DNA from: XN24 sp964413755
GTDB taxonomy: Bacteria; Pseudomonadota; Gammaproteobacteria; Steroidobacterales; XN24
Direction: 5' to 3'
Length of the DNA stretch: 45,781 bases
NCBI GenBank assembly: GCA_964413755.1
Contig: CAYPTW010000004.1
Location: forward strand, 1 to 45,781
Every line of letters starts with the position of its first letter. Positions within the stretch are counted from its first letter, which is position 1. Positions 30,697 through 38,573 of this stretch are shown here, in pieces. A program made the position numbers and the translations under genes. The notes under the pieces were generated by a model. The model was not told the origin of the DNA. It saw only the letters and a program-made list of their open reading frames with translations, and searched no databases.

Positions 30697-33600
30697 GCGC
30701 CGCCCGCGCGGCGCTCGAAGGCCTGATCCGCTTCTTCCTGGAGGAGAAGCTGGTGGTCGTCCTGCTGGTGCTGGCGCTGGTCGGTGCCGGCGTGGCGGTG
30801 GCGCCGTTCGACTGGAAGACGGACTGGCTGCCGCGCGACCCGGTGCCGGTGGACGCCATTCCCAACCTCGGGGAGAACCAGCAGATCGTGTTCACCGAGT
30901 GGCCGGGCCGTTCGCCGCAGGACGTCGAGGACCAGGTGACCTATCCGCTCACCGTGGCGCTGCTCGGCGTGCCCGGCGTGCGCGAGGTGCGCAGCAGTTC
31001 GGCCTTCGGTTTTTCCATGGTGTTCCTCATCTTCGACGAGGACGTGGAGTTCTACTGGTCGCGGTCGCGCATTCTCGAGAAGCTCAACAGCCTGCCGGCC
31101 GACACGCTGCCGGACGGCGTGAACCCGGCGCTCGGGCCCGATGCTACCGCGCTGGGCCAGGTGTACTGGTACACGCTGGAGGGACGCGGGCGTGACGGCG
31201 CCCCGGTCGGCGGCTGGGACCTGGACGAGCTGCGCAGCGTGCAGGACTGGTACGTGCGCTACGGCCTGCTGGCCGCGGAAGGGATCAGCGAGGTGGCGTC
31301 CATCGGCGGCTACGTGCGCGAGTACCAGGTGGACGTCAACCCGGATGCATTGCGCGCCTACGAAGTCACGCTGCAACAGGTATTCGATGCGGTGCGCAAC
31401 AGCAACCTGGACGTCGGCGCCCGGGTGGTGGAAATCAACCGCGTGGAATACCTGGTGCGCGGCCTGGGCTTCATCGAGACCCTCGCCGACCTGGAGAAGG
31501 CCGTGGTCAGGGTCGGGCCGGACCGCGTGCCGGTGCGCATCAGCGACGTGGCGACGGTCAAGTTCGGCCCGGCGCAACGGCGCGGGGCGCTCACCATCGG
31601 CGGCGCCGAGGCCGTCGGCGGCGTGGTGATCGTGCGCGAGGGGTACAACCCGCTGCAGGCGATCCAGAACGTGAAGCAGAAGATTGCCGAGATCTCGCCC
31701 GGCCTGCCGGCGAAACCGGTGATCGACTGGTCACGCGCCACGCCCGCGGAGGTGCGCGCGTTTGCGCAGGCGCAGGGCTTCGCGGCCTTTGCCGACCCCG
31801 GTGCCGCCGGCCTCGACGAGGCAGCGTGGACGGCATGGCTGCGTGCCGCCCCGGCGGAGCAGTGGCCGGAGTGGGTGGAGCTGAGCGAGCTGGAGATCGT
31901 GGCCTTCTACGATCGCACCGGGCTCATCTACGAGACCCTCGGCACGCTCAACGAGGCCCTGCTGCAGCAGGTGCTGGTGACCATCCTGGTGGTGATCATC
32001 ATGGTCCTGCACCTGCGCAGCGCCATGGTGATCAGCGCGGCGCTGCCGCTGGCGGTGCTCTTCGGCTTCATCATGATGAAGCTCGCCGGCGTGGACGCGA
32101 ACGTGGTGGCGCTGGCCGGCATCGCCATCGCCATCGGCACCATCGTCGACATGAGCATCATCGTCACCGAGAACGTGCTGCGCCACCTGCGCGAGGCGCC
32201 GCCCGACGAAGACCGGAAAGAGGTGGTGCTGCGGGCGACGACCGAGGTGGCCGGCGCCGTGCTGGCCGCCATCAGCACCACCATCCTCAGCTTCCTGCCG
32301 GTGTTCACCATGACCGGCGCCGAGGGCAAGATGTTTGTGCCCCTGGCCTTCACCAAGACCTTCGTGCTGGTGGGCGCGCTCCTGCTGACGCTGACGGTCG
32401 TGCCCGCGGCGGCGCATCTCTTCATCGCCGGGTCCGGCACTGCGCAGCGGCCCGCGCGCCTGCGGCGCGGCCTGTGGTTCGGGCTCGCGTGCGTGGGCGG
32501 CGTGCTCAGCGTCTACGCAGCGGCGCGGGGCTGGACGGCCGTGCTGCTGGCGGCGCTGGCGCTGCTGGCCGTGGCAGCCTGGCGGCTCGGCGGGGCACGG
32601 CTGCGCGCCGCCCTGGCGAGGCGCGCGCCCGCGGCGGCACAGCGCCTGGAGCGCGCGGTGACGATGCTGCGCGACACGGGGCCCTGGCTGGCCACGCTGC
32701 TGGCGGCGCTGGCGGTGGGCTGGATGCTCGGCCTGGCCTGGGAGCCGCTCGGGCCCGCAGCGGGCGTAATCAAGAACTTCGTCTTCGTGGCGTTGCTGGT
32801 GGGCGGCCTGCTGGGGCTGTTCTGGCTGTTCATGCGTGGTTACGCCAGGATGCTGCGCTGGTGCCTGGCGCACCGGCTGGCCTTTTTCAGCGTCCCGGTC
32901 CTGGTCGTCTTGTTCGGCGCCTCGTCGTGGCTGGGGTTCGATCGTGTGTTCGGCTTCGTGCCGGCCGCGGCGCAGGCCGTGGGCGTGGACGCCCGCACGG
33001 TGCGCAGCAACCCAGCCTGGAGCCGGCTGGCGCATGCGTTCCCGGGACTGGGACGGGAGTTCATGCCGCCGCTCGACGAAGGGTCGTTCCTGTGGATGCC
33101 CACGACCATGCCGCACGCCTCCATCGGCGAGGTGCTGGAGGTGCTCAAGTACCAGGACCTCGCGATCCTGTCGGTGCCGGAGGTGGAACTGGTCGCCGGC
33201 AAGCTGGGGCGGGCGGAAACCGCGCTCGACCCGGCGCCGATCTCGATGATCGAGTCGGTGATTCACTACAAGCCGGAGTACGGCCTCGACGAGGACGGGC
33301 GGCGCGTGCGCCAGTGGCGCGACCACATCCGCAGCCCGCAGGACATCTGGGACGAGATCGTGCAGGCCGCCCGGCTGCCGGGCACTACCTCGGCGCCGCG
33401 GCTGCAGCCGATCGAGACGCGCCTGGTGATGCTGCAGACCGGGATGCGCGCGCCCATGGGTATCAAGGTGCGGGCGCCGGACCTGGATACGCTGGACCGC
33501 ATGGCGCTCGCGCTGGAACAGCAGCTGCGGCAAGTCCCGGCGATCCGGGCGGAGACGGTGAACGCCGACCGGGTGGTCGGCAAGCCGTACCTCGAGATCG

Positions 33601-34634
33601 ACCTGGACCGCGAGGCGATCGCCCGCTACGGCCTCAACGTCACCGACGTGCAACAGGTAATCTCCGTGGCGATCGGCGGGCGCACCGTGACCACCACGGT
33701 CGAGGGCCGGGAGCGCTACCCGGTGCGGGTGCGCTACCAGCGCGAGCTGCGCACGGAGATCGACGACCTCGAACGCGTCCTGGTGGCGGCGCCCGACGGT
33801 ACCCAGGTGCCGCTGCAGGAGCTTGCCGAGGTCACTTACACGCGCGGGCCGCAGATGATCCGCAGCGAGGACACATTCCTCACGGCCTACGTGACTTTCG
33901 GCGGCCAGCCGGGGATCGCCGAGGTCGAAGTGGTGGAGCAGGCCGATGCGTTCCTGCAGGCGCAGGTCGCAGCCGGCGCGCTGATGGTGCCGCCGGGGGT
34001 GAACTGGAAGTTCGCGGGCAACTACGAGAACCAGTTGCATGCGGCGCGCACGCTGAGCGTGGTGCTGCCGGTCGCCCTGCTGGCGATCTTCCTGGTGCTG
34101 TATTTCCAGTTTCGCTCGGTCGGCACCACGCTGATCGTGTTCAGCGGGATCGCGGTGGCGTGGGCCGGCGGCTTCATCCTGTTGTGGCTTTACGCCCAGC
34201 CCTGGTTCGCCGACTTCAGCGTGCTCGGCGCCAACCTGCGCGAGCTGTTCCAGATGGGCACGGTGAACCTGAGCGTCGCCGTGTGGGTAGGCTTCCTCGC
34301 CCTGTTCGGCATCGCTGTCGACAACGGCGTGGTGCTGGCCAGCTACCTGCGCCAGAGCTTCGCGGAGAGCCGGCCGCGCAGCGTGGCGGAGGTGCGCGCC
34401 GCAGCGTTGCAGGCTGGTGTGCGCCGCGTGCGGCCCTGCCTGATGACGACGGCGACGACCCTGCTGGCGCTGTTGCCGGTGCTCACCTCCACCGGGCGCG
34501 GGGCCGGGATCATGATCCCGATGGCGCTGCCGAGCGTCGGCGGCATGGCGTTCGTGCTGCTGACCATGTTCACGGTCCCGGTGCTGTACGCCATGGTCGA
34601 GGAACGCCGGATAGGCAGTGCGGCGCTGCCATGA
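30693..34634 (+). CDS. CusA/CzcA-like heavy-metal RND permease, oversized
   Basis: 1313 aa from a GTG overlapping the adaptor stop; typical CusA is about 1050. Core motifs are those of metal RND pumps: DWLPRDPVPVDAIPNLGENQ, FTEWPGRSPQDVEDQVTYPL, LAGIAIAIGTIVDMSIIVTEN in TM4, and GIAVDNGVVLASYL. Two insertions explain the length. One is about 55 residues in a periplasmic loop near residues 345-400. The other is about 130 residues near 580-710 and contains three or four extra hydrophobic helices. FLWMPTTMPH and RLVMLQTGM keep Met residues at sites used for Cu(I) in CusA; a third site appears changed. Substrate is probably Cu or Ag, not proved. Confidence 0.9.
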   Translation: MSAARAALEGLIRFFLEEKLVVVLLVLALVGAGVAVAPFDWKTDWLPRDPVPVDAIPNLGENQQIVFTEWPGRSPQDVEDQVTYPLTVALLGVPGVREVRSSSAFGFSMVFLIFDEDVEFYWSRSRILEKLNSLPADTLPDGVNPALGPDATALGQVYWYTLEGRGRDGAPVGGWDLDELRSVQDWYVRYGLLAAEGISEVASIGGYVREYQVDVNPDALRAYEVTLQQVFDAVRNSNLDVGARVVEINRVEYLVRGLGFIETLADLEKAVVRVGPDRVPVRISDVATVKFGPAQRRGALTIGGAEAVGGVVIVREGYNPLQAIQNVKQKIAEISPGLPAKPVIDWSRATPAEVRAFAQAQGFAAFADPGAAGLDEAAWTAWLRAAPAEQWPEWVELSELEIVAFYDRTGLIYETLGTLNEALLQQVLVTILVVIIMVLHLRSAMVISAALPLAVLFGFIMMKLAGVDANVVALAGIAIAIGTIVDMSIIVTENVLRHLREAPPDEDRKEVVLRATTEVAGAVLAAISTTILSFLPVFTMTGAEGKMFVPLAFTKTFVLVGALLLTLTVVPAAAHLFIAGSGTAQRPARLRRGLWFGLACVGGVLSVYAAARGWTAVLLAALALLAVAAWRLGGARLRAALARRAPAAAQRLERAVTMLRDTGPWLATLLAALAVGWMLGLAWEPLGPAAGVIKNFVFVALLVGGLLGLFWLFMRGYARMLRWCLAHRLAFFSVPVLVVLFGASSWLGFDRVFGFVPAAAQAVGVDARTVRSNPAWSRLAHAFPGLGREFMPPLDEGSFLWMPTTMPHASIGEVLEVLKYQDLAILSVPEVELVAGKLGRAETALDPAPISMIESVIHYKPEYGLDEDGRRVRQWRDHIRSPQDIWDEIVQAARLPGTTSAPRLQPIETRLVMLQTGMRAPMGIKVRAPDLDTLDRMALALEQQLRQVPAIRAETVNADRVVGKPYLEIDLDREAIARYGLNVTDVQQVISVAIGGRTVTTTVEGRERYPVRVRYQRELRTEIDDLERVLVAAPDGTQVPLQELAEVTYTRGPQMIRSEDTFLTAYVTFGGQPGIAEVEVVEQADAFLQAQVAAGALMVPPGVNWKFAGNYENQLHAARTLSVVLPVALLAIFLVLYFQFRSVGTTLIVFSGIAVAWAGGFILLWLYAQPWFADFSVLGANLRELFQMGTVNLSVAVWVGFLALFGIAVDNGVVLASYLRQSFAESRPRSVAEVRAAALQAGVRRVRPCLMTTATTLLALLPVLTSTGRGAGIMIPMALPSVGGMAFVLLTMFTVPVLYAMVEERRIGSAALP

Positions 34635-34711
34635 TTCGTCATGATCCGTCCGTGTTTCGCCCCGGCTGTGCCACGGGGATGTCCCGCCCGGGGGTTGCAA
34701 TGACTCCCGGA

Positions 34712-34728
34712 GCGGACGCCCCGTCCGC
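34712..34728 (+). terminator. Hairpin downstream of the metal-efflux operon
   Basis: GCGGACG (34712-34718) and CGTCCGC (34722-34728) form a 7-bp stem with a 3-base loop. No U tract follows, so it is at best a weak or Rho-assisted stop, or part of the leader of the OmpA-like gene. Confidence 0.3.
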
Positions 34729-34751
34729 AGCTGTAACGGAGGATGAGAGAC

Positions 34752-35495
34752 ATGAGACACAGGATCATTACCCTGGCCGCGCTGGCGGCCCTGGCAACGG
34801 CGCCGGGACTGGCATCGGCGGCCGCCCCGGCTGAAGGCAAGCGTGCCACGGACATCGGCATCATGGTCGGTGGCGTGCTCGGTGCCATCGTTGGCGGCCC
34901 GCCCGGCGCCATCGCTGGCATGACCCTCGGCGGGATCACGGCGGAACGCGAGGTCGGGGCGCGGCGCAATGGCGAGCTCGAGGAGCAGGTGACCGCGCTG
35001 ACGGAGGAGGGGCGCATAATCGCGGGCGAACGTGCCCGGCTGCAGGCCCGCGTCACTGAGCTGGACCACGACCTGGCGCAGGAGCGCCGGCTGGCAGCGG
35101 CGCGGCCCGATGTCGCGGCGCTCGCCGACGGCCTGGCGTTCAGCGTCGGCTTTCGCACCAACAGTGCCCGGCCGCCCGCACAGGCGGTCGACAGCCTGGA
35201 AGCCCTGGCCCTGCTGCTCAGCGCCGTACCGTCGCTTGAAGTGCGCATCGACGGCTATGCGGATCCGCGCGGTACCGAGGCTTTGAACCGGTCCCTGTCG
35301 GAGGCGCGCGCGACGGCCATCCGTGACCAGTTGCTCGCGGCCGGCATCCCGGCGGACCGCATCAGCATCGCCGCGCACGGCGCGCTGCAGCCCGACCCCG
35401 CCGCGGAATCCGCCGGCCCGGATGAGTGGGCCTTGCAGCGGCGCGCCGACATCAGCCTGGAGCACAAGGACGAGCGGGTGGTTGCGCGGCCCTGA
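34752..35495 (+). CDS. OmpA-like protein with glycine-zipper N-terminus
   Basis: 247 aa. I prefer the ATG at 34752 over 34743, because CGGAGG lies 9 bases before the former and none before the latter. A signal peptide (to about ASAA) is followed by a glycine-zipper segment GGVLGAIVGGPPGAIAGMTLGG and a coiled coil rich in Glu/Arg/Ala. The C-terminal OmpA peptidoglycan-binding domain includes RIDGYADPRGTEALNRSLSEARA. It anchors the envelope to peptidoglycan. The layout recalls sortase-associated PdsO-type proteins, but no sortase gene is visible. It is followed by a strong terminator. Confidence 0.87.
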   Translation: MRHRIITLAALAALATAPGLASAAAPAEGKRATDIGIMVGGVLGAIVGGPPGAIAGMTLGGITAEREVGARRNGELEEQVTALTEEGRIIAGERARLQARVTELDHDLAQERRLAAARPDVAALADGLAFSVGFRTNSARPPAQAVDSLEALALLLSAVPSLEVRIDGYADPRGTEALNRSLSEARATAIRDQLLAAGIPADRISIAAHGALQPDPAAESAGPDEWALQRRADISLEHKDERVVARP

Positions 35496-35522
35496 AACGA
35501 CGGTCCCGGCTAGAATAGGGCC

Positions 35523-35560
35523 CTGCCCGGACGATGCATGTCGTCCGGGCAGTTTCCTTT
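35523..35560 (+). terminator. Rho-independent terminator of the OmpA-like gene
   Basis: CTGCCCGGACGA (35523-35534) and TCGTCCGGGCAG (35541-35552) make a perfect 12-bp stem with loop TGCATG, followed by TTTCCTTT. A possible -10, TAGAAT (35511-35516), stands just before the stem. If it were used, the hairpin would form the 5' end of the next gene's mRNA. Confidence 0.8.
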
Positions 35561-35584
35561 CCCGCAGGAGCGGTCGCCTCACCC

Positions 35585-36250
35585 ATGCATTTCGAGCTTC
35601 ACTTGTTGCCGGCGGCGGCGTCTCCATGGTTGTTGCTGACGGCCGGCCTGTTGTTGGCGCTGGCGCTGCCGGGACTCAGGGCGCTGCGCGGTCACCCGGA
35701 GCGGCTGCATCTCGTGCTGGGCTCCGCGGTCGCACTGGCCGTGCTGTGGAGCGTGAGTGCCCGGGTCGATCCCGGTATCGCAGTGCATGTGCTGGGCACG
35801 CCGCTGGTGGCGCTGCTGCTGGGCTGGCGCCTGGCCCTGGTGGCCGCCGCGCTGGCGGAGCTGGCGCTGGTCGTGACCGGCCGCAGCGCGCCCGGCGCGG
35901 CCCCGCTGGGGTGGATGCTGAGCGCAGCGCTCCCGGCAGCGGTCAGCTGGGCGGTGGCCTGGGGCGCCCGGTTCCGCCTGCCGCGCAATCCTTTCATTTT
36001 TATTTTCGTGTGCGGCTTCTTCGGCGCGGCCGCGGCGTCCCTCGCGACCTGGCTGGCCGCGGCCGGGCTGCTCGGCATGACGGGGCAGCCGCTGCCGAGC
36101 GGGCCCGGTGCATCCCTGTGGGCTTTCCTGCCGCTGGTGCTGTTCCCCGAGGCCTTCATCAACGGTGCCCTGGCCAGCATGTTCATTGTCTACCGCCCGG
36201 AGTGGGTACGCTTGTATGACGAACGCTTCTACGTGCGCCAGCCGCCATGA
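35585..36250 (+). CDS. CbiM-like energy-coupling-factor permease family membrane protein
   Basis: 221 aa with about six membrane helices. NPFIFIFVCGFFGAAAASLATWLAA and LFPEAFINGALASMFIVYRPEWVRLYDE match the COG3235-type branch of the CbiM family. CbiM proteins are substrate components of cobalt or nickel ECF transporters. This one is an orphan: no CbiQ or CbiO ATPase gene is adjacent, and no cobalamin riboswitch is apparent upstream. It may work with components encoded elsewhere or alone. Transcription probably starts within the preceding terminator region. Confidence 0.8.
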   Translation: MHFELHLLPAAASPWLLLTAGLLLALALPGLRALRGHPERLHLVLGSAVALAVLWSVSARVDPGIAVHVLGTPLVALLLGWRLALVAAALAELALVVTGRSAPGAAPLGWMLSAALPAAVSWAVAWGARFRLPRNPFIFIFVCGFFGAAAASLATWLAAAGLLGMTGQPLPSGPGASLWAFLPLVLFPEAFINGALASMFIVYRPEWVRLYDERFYVRQPP

Positions 36251-36347
36251 GCCGCGTGGCAGCGGCCGTCACGCGCCGGTAATATTGCTGCCGGGTGTCG
36301 TGTGCTAGGCTCCGGCGCCATTGGCCTGGCCCGCTGGAGTTGAAGCA

Positions 36348-37118
36348 ATGTCGAAGCCCGTCTACCTGCCCCTGTTCGTGCTGGCCGTTGTCAGTTTGGC
36401 CGGCTGTGCCGCCGACCCGGTGATCCTGCATGACCCGGAAGTGCCGCAGGCGGCCGTGGCGAGCATCGTGTTACCCGAGCAGCTCGAGGTCGCTAGCGTC
36501 AACGGAAGGGAGATCGAGGGCGCCAGCGGGATGATGACCAAGGGCGAGAAGACGCTGGAGCTCGCGCCGGGCCGCTACGAACTGCTGGTGTTCTACCGCG
36601 AGCTGTGGGAACTGGGCGACGAGCACGAGATCCTGCGTTCGGATCCGGCCCTGTTCATCGTCGATGCTGCCCCCGGCGGCCGCTATCGCCTCGACTACGA
36701 GCGACCCACCGGCGTGGAGTCCGCGCGCGAACTGGCGGCGGATTTCACCGGCTGGGCGCAGGACCTGGCTACCGGCGAGCGCGTTCCCGCGCAGGAGAGC
36801 GGCCTGCAGTTCCGCCGCGGCCTGGTGTCGGCGCTGACCTTCGACGACACGCTCGTGCCCGCTGCGGAGCAGGTCGCCGACGGGCAGATGGTGCCGCCGC
36901 TGCCCGTGGGCGATGCTGCCGCTGCGGCTGGCGGCGTCACGCCTGCGCCGGTGCCCGTGCCGGTGCCTGTACCGGCATCCCAGGGCGCTGCCGGGACCAT
37001 CCCGTCGGCTGAGCCCATGCCGGAGGAAAGCTGGCTGGACCTGATGAAGAGTTTCTGGGGCGAGGCCAGTAGCGAGGAGCGGCGCGCTTTCCTGCGCTGG
37101 CTCGCCGAGCAGCGCTAG
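36348..37118 (+). CDS. DUF2057 family lipoprotein
   Basis: 256 aa with a lipoprotein signal peptide (LFVLAVVSLAGCAAD; acylated Cys at about residue 20). The conserved core IVLPEQLEVASVNGREIEG and GEKTLELAPGRYELLVFYRELWE matches DUF2057 (E. coli YccT), of unknown function. Beyond the family domain there is a Pro/Val-rich linker (PAPVPVPVPVPAS) and a short C-terminal helix (ESWLDLMKSFWGEASSEERRAFLRWL) that is not part of YccT. The ATG at 36348 has GGAG upstream; an earlier in-frame ATG would disrupt the signal peptide. Confidence 0.85.
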   Translation: MSKPVYLPLFVLAVVSLAGCAADPVILHDPEVPQAAVASIVLPEQLEVASVNGREIEGASGMMTKGEKTLELAPGRYELLVFYRELWELGDEHEILRSDPALFIVDAAPGGRYRLDYERPTGVESARELAADFTGWAQDLATGERVPAQESGLQFRRGLVSALTFDDTLVPAAEQVADGQMVPPLPVGDAAAAAGGVTPAPVPVPVPVPASQGAAGTIPSAEPMPEESWLDLMKSFWGEASSEERRAFLRWLAEQR

Positions 37119-37135
37119 CCCTCGGTCCTGCCTCC

Positions 37136-37156
37136 GCCCCCGCGCTCGACGGGGGC
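37136..37156 (+). terminator. Hairpin after the DUF2057 gene
   Basis: GCCCCCG (37136-37142) and CGGGGGC (37150-37156) form a 7-bp stem with a 7-base loop, 18 bases after the stop codon. Only TTCG follows, so termination is uncertain. Confidence 0.4.
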
Positions 37157-37206
37157 TTCGATGCGCCACTTGTATCGCCGCTGCCACAGCCGGGCGATCC
37201 CGCGCG

Positions 37207-37240
37207 GACTGTAATCAAAGCTTCATAGTCGCTCCCCATA
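37207..37240 (+). promoter_or_regulatory. PhoB-box-like promoter of the porin gene
   Basis: CTGTAAT (37207-37213), a 4-base linker CAAA and GCTTCAT (37218-37224) resemble the two CTGTCAT repeats of a Pho box (6/7 and 4/7). A -10 CATACT (37235-37240, 4/6) begins 11 bases after the box, the spacing of PhoB-activated promoters, where the box replaces the -35. The predicted start is near 37247, giving a leader of about 140 bases before the porin. Confidence 0.5.
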
Positions 37241-37369
37241 CTGTGCCGCGATTACGGGGGTACGGCATGCGGCGCGGCACTATTCCAACGCACGTTCGAG
37301 CCGGCCGGGACACTTTCCGGCCGCCACACCGTCGCGCCGTGATCGACTTGGGATCCTAAAGCGATATTG

Positions 37370-37389
37370 CTTATATCAAGGAGTTATCT
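37370..37389 (+). other. Leader segment and Shine-Dalgarno of the porin gene
   Basis: From 37363 on, GATAT and ATATC around a 5-base loop can form a small hairpin. It is followed by AAGGAG, 7 bases before the GTG start at 37390. The region from 37119 to 37389 otherwise holds only the hairpin and promoter described; I see no gene in it. Confidence 0.4.
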
Positions 37390-38430
37390 GTGAAAAAGAC
37401 ACTGCTCGCGATTGCCATCGGCAGCACGCTGCTGGCCACCAGCGTCGCCTCGGCGGCCCCGACCGTATACGGTCGTTTCAACCTCGCCCTCGACAGCCAG
37501 AAGGACGAGATCGGTCTCGACTTCGGCAGCCCGGACAGCACCATCAAGTTGCGCGACAACAACAATTCTTCCCGCCTCGGCGTGAAGGGCAAGGAAGAGC
37601 TGGGCATCGGTGACCTGAGCGTCATCTACCAGCTCGAGTACGGCATCGACCCGGACGGCAGCGAGTCGAATCCGTTCTCCAAGCGCAACATCTACGTCGG
37701 CCTCCAGGGTGGCTTCGGCAAGCTCACCGCCGGCTTCTACGACACGCTGGTGAAGAACGTCGGTGGCGAGGTTGACCAGTTCGGCGATACCGTGGGTGAC
37801 ATCACGCGGCTGATGCGCGGTGAGACCCGCACCGGCAACCAGATCACCTACGCCGCGCCGAAGTTCGGCAACGTGACCCTGTCGGCCAGCGTGCAGCTCG
37901 GCGAAGGCCGCACTGCCAGCGACGATATCAACGACGTCGAGGACGGCATTGCCGATACCTTCTACCTCGCCGCCGAGTACGAGGGCGACGCCATCTACGC
38001 CGCCATCGCCTACGCCGACAATGAGCCGGGCAGCATGCGCTTCGACGGTTCGTCCTCTGCCAAGGACATCCTGCGCGTGGTCGGTAAGTACAGCTGGAGC
38101 GCCTTCGAGATCGGCGGCCTGTACCAGATGGCCGAAGGCGTCGACCAGGCCGGCGGCCTGAACGGCAGTGACTTCCAGGAGGACAGCTGGATGGTGTCCG
38201 GCGCCTGGAAGACCGGCGACTGGAAGTTCAAGGCCCAGCTCGGCGAGACCGAGGGCGACTTCACCGGCGTGACCCGCATGATGGCCGGCATCGGCGCCGA
38301 CTACAAGCTGAGCAAGTCGGCCACCACGCAGCTGTACTACGTCAGCTACGAGGACCAGGATCGCGTGGTCGACGGCATCACCGACCCGAGTACCGACACC
38401 TTCGGCGTTGCCTTCATCTACAAGTTCTAA
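37390..38430 (+). CDS. General trimeric porin (outer membrane)
   Basis: 346 aa. GTG start with AAGGAG. Signal peptide KKTLLAIAIGSTLLATSVASA. The mature protein begins APTVYGRFNLALD, typical of gram-negative porins. Internal repeats of strands with Tyr/Phe and Asp/Glu-rich loops run to the C-terminal GVAFIYKF with terminal Phe. SSRLGVKGKEELGIGDLSVIYQLEYGID is the conserved second strand region of this family. It allows diffusion of small solutes. The Pho-box-like promoter suggests phosphate- or anion-related use, but specificity cannot be read from sequence. Confidence 0.93.
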   Translation: MKKTLLAIAIGSTLLATSVASAAPTVYGRFNLALDSQKDEIGLDFGSPDSTIKLRDNNNSSRLGVKGKEELGIGDLSVIYQLEYGIDPDGSESNPFSKRNIYVGLQGGFGKLTAGFYDTLVKNVGGEVDQFGDTVGDITRLMRGETRTGNQITYAAPKFGNVTLSASVQLGEGRTASDDINDVEDGIADTFYLAAEYEGDAIYAAIAYADNEPGSMRFDGSSSAKDILRVVGKYSWSAFEIGGLYQMAEGVDQAGGLNGSDFQEDSWMVSGAWKTGDWKFKAQLGETEGDFTGVTRMMAGIGADYKLSKSATTQLYYVSYEDQDRVVDGITDPSTDTFGVAFIYKF

Positions 38431-38459
38431 GTCCCGACGGACGACGGAACTCTTGCGGG

Positions 38460-38492
38460 AGGCCCGGCTGCAAAGCCGGGCCTCTTGCTTTT
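38460..38492 (+). terminator. Rho-independent terminator of the porin gene
   Basis: AGGCCCGGCT (38460-38469) and AGCCGGGCCT (38474-38483) form a perfect 10-bp stem with a GCAA tetraloop, followed by CTTGCTTTT. Confidence 0.85.
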
Positions 38493-38573
38493 GCGGCGGG
38501 CGGCGCGCCCGTGCTGCGCGGCAGGTGATGGCATAATCTGGCGCCCAGCCGTCCCCTGTCGAGGATCCTGCTC

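Noticed and set aside
34631..34834. Small open frame starting in an ATGA overlap at the end of the CusA-like gene
   Set aside because: It runs 67 codons into the signal-peptide region of the OmpA-like gene, has no ribosome site and no recognisable features.
31731..35627. Minus-strand open frame of about 1300 codons opposite the CusA-like gene
   Set aside because: Composition is His/Gln/Arg-rich without motifs. The plus strand encodes recognisable RND and OmpA-like proteins throughout.
35994..36008. T-rich patch resembling a terminator tail
   Set aside because: It lies within the CbiM-like gene and encodes the conserved NPFIFIFVCGFF helix; no stable stem precedes it.
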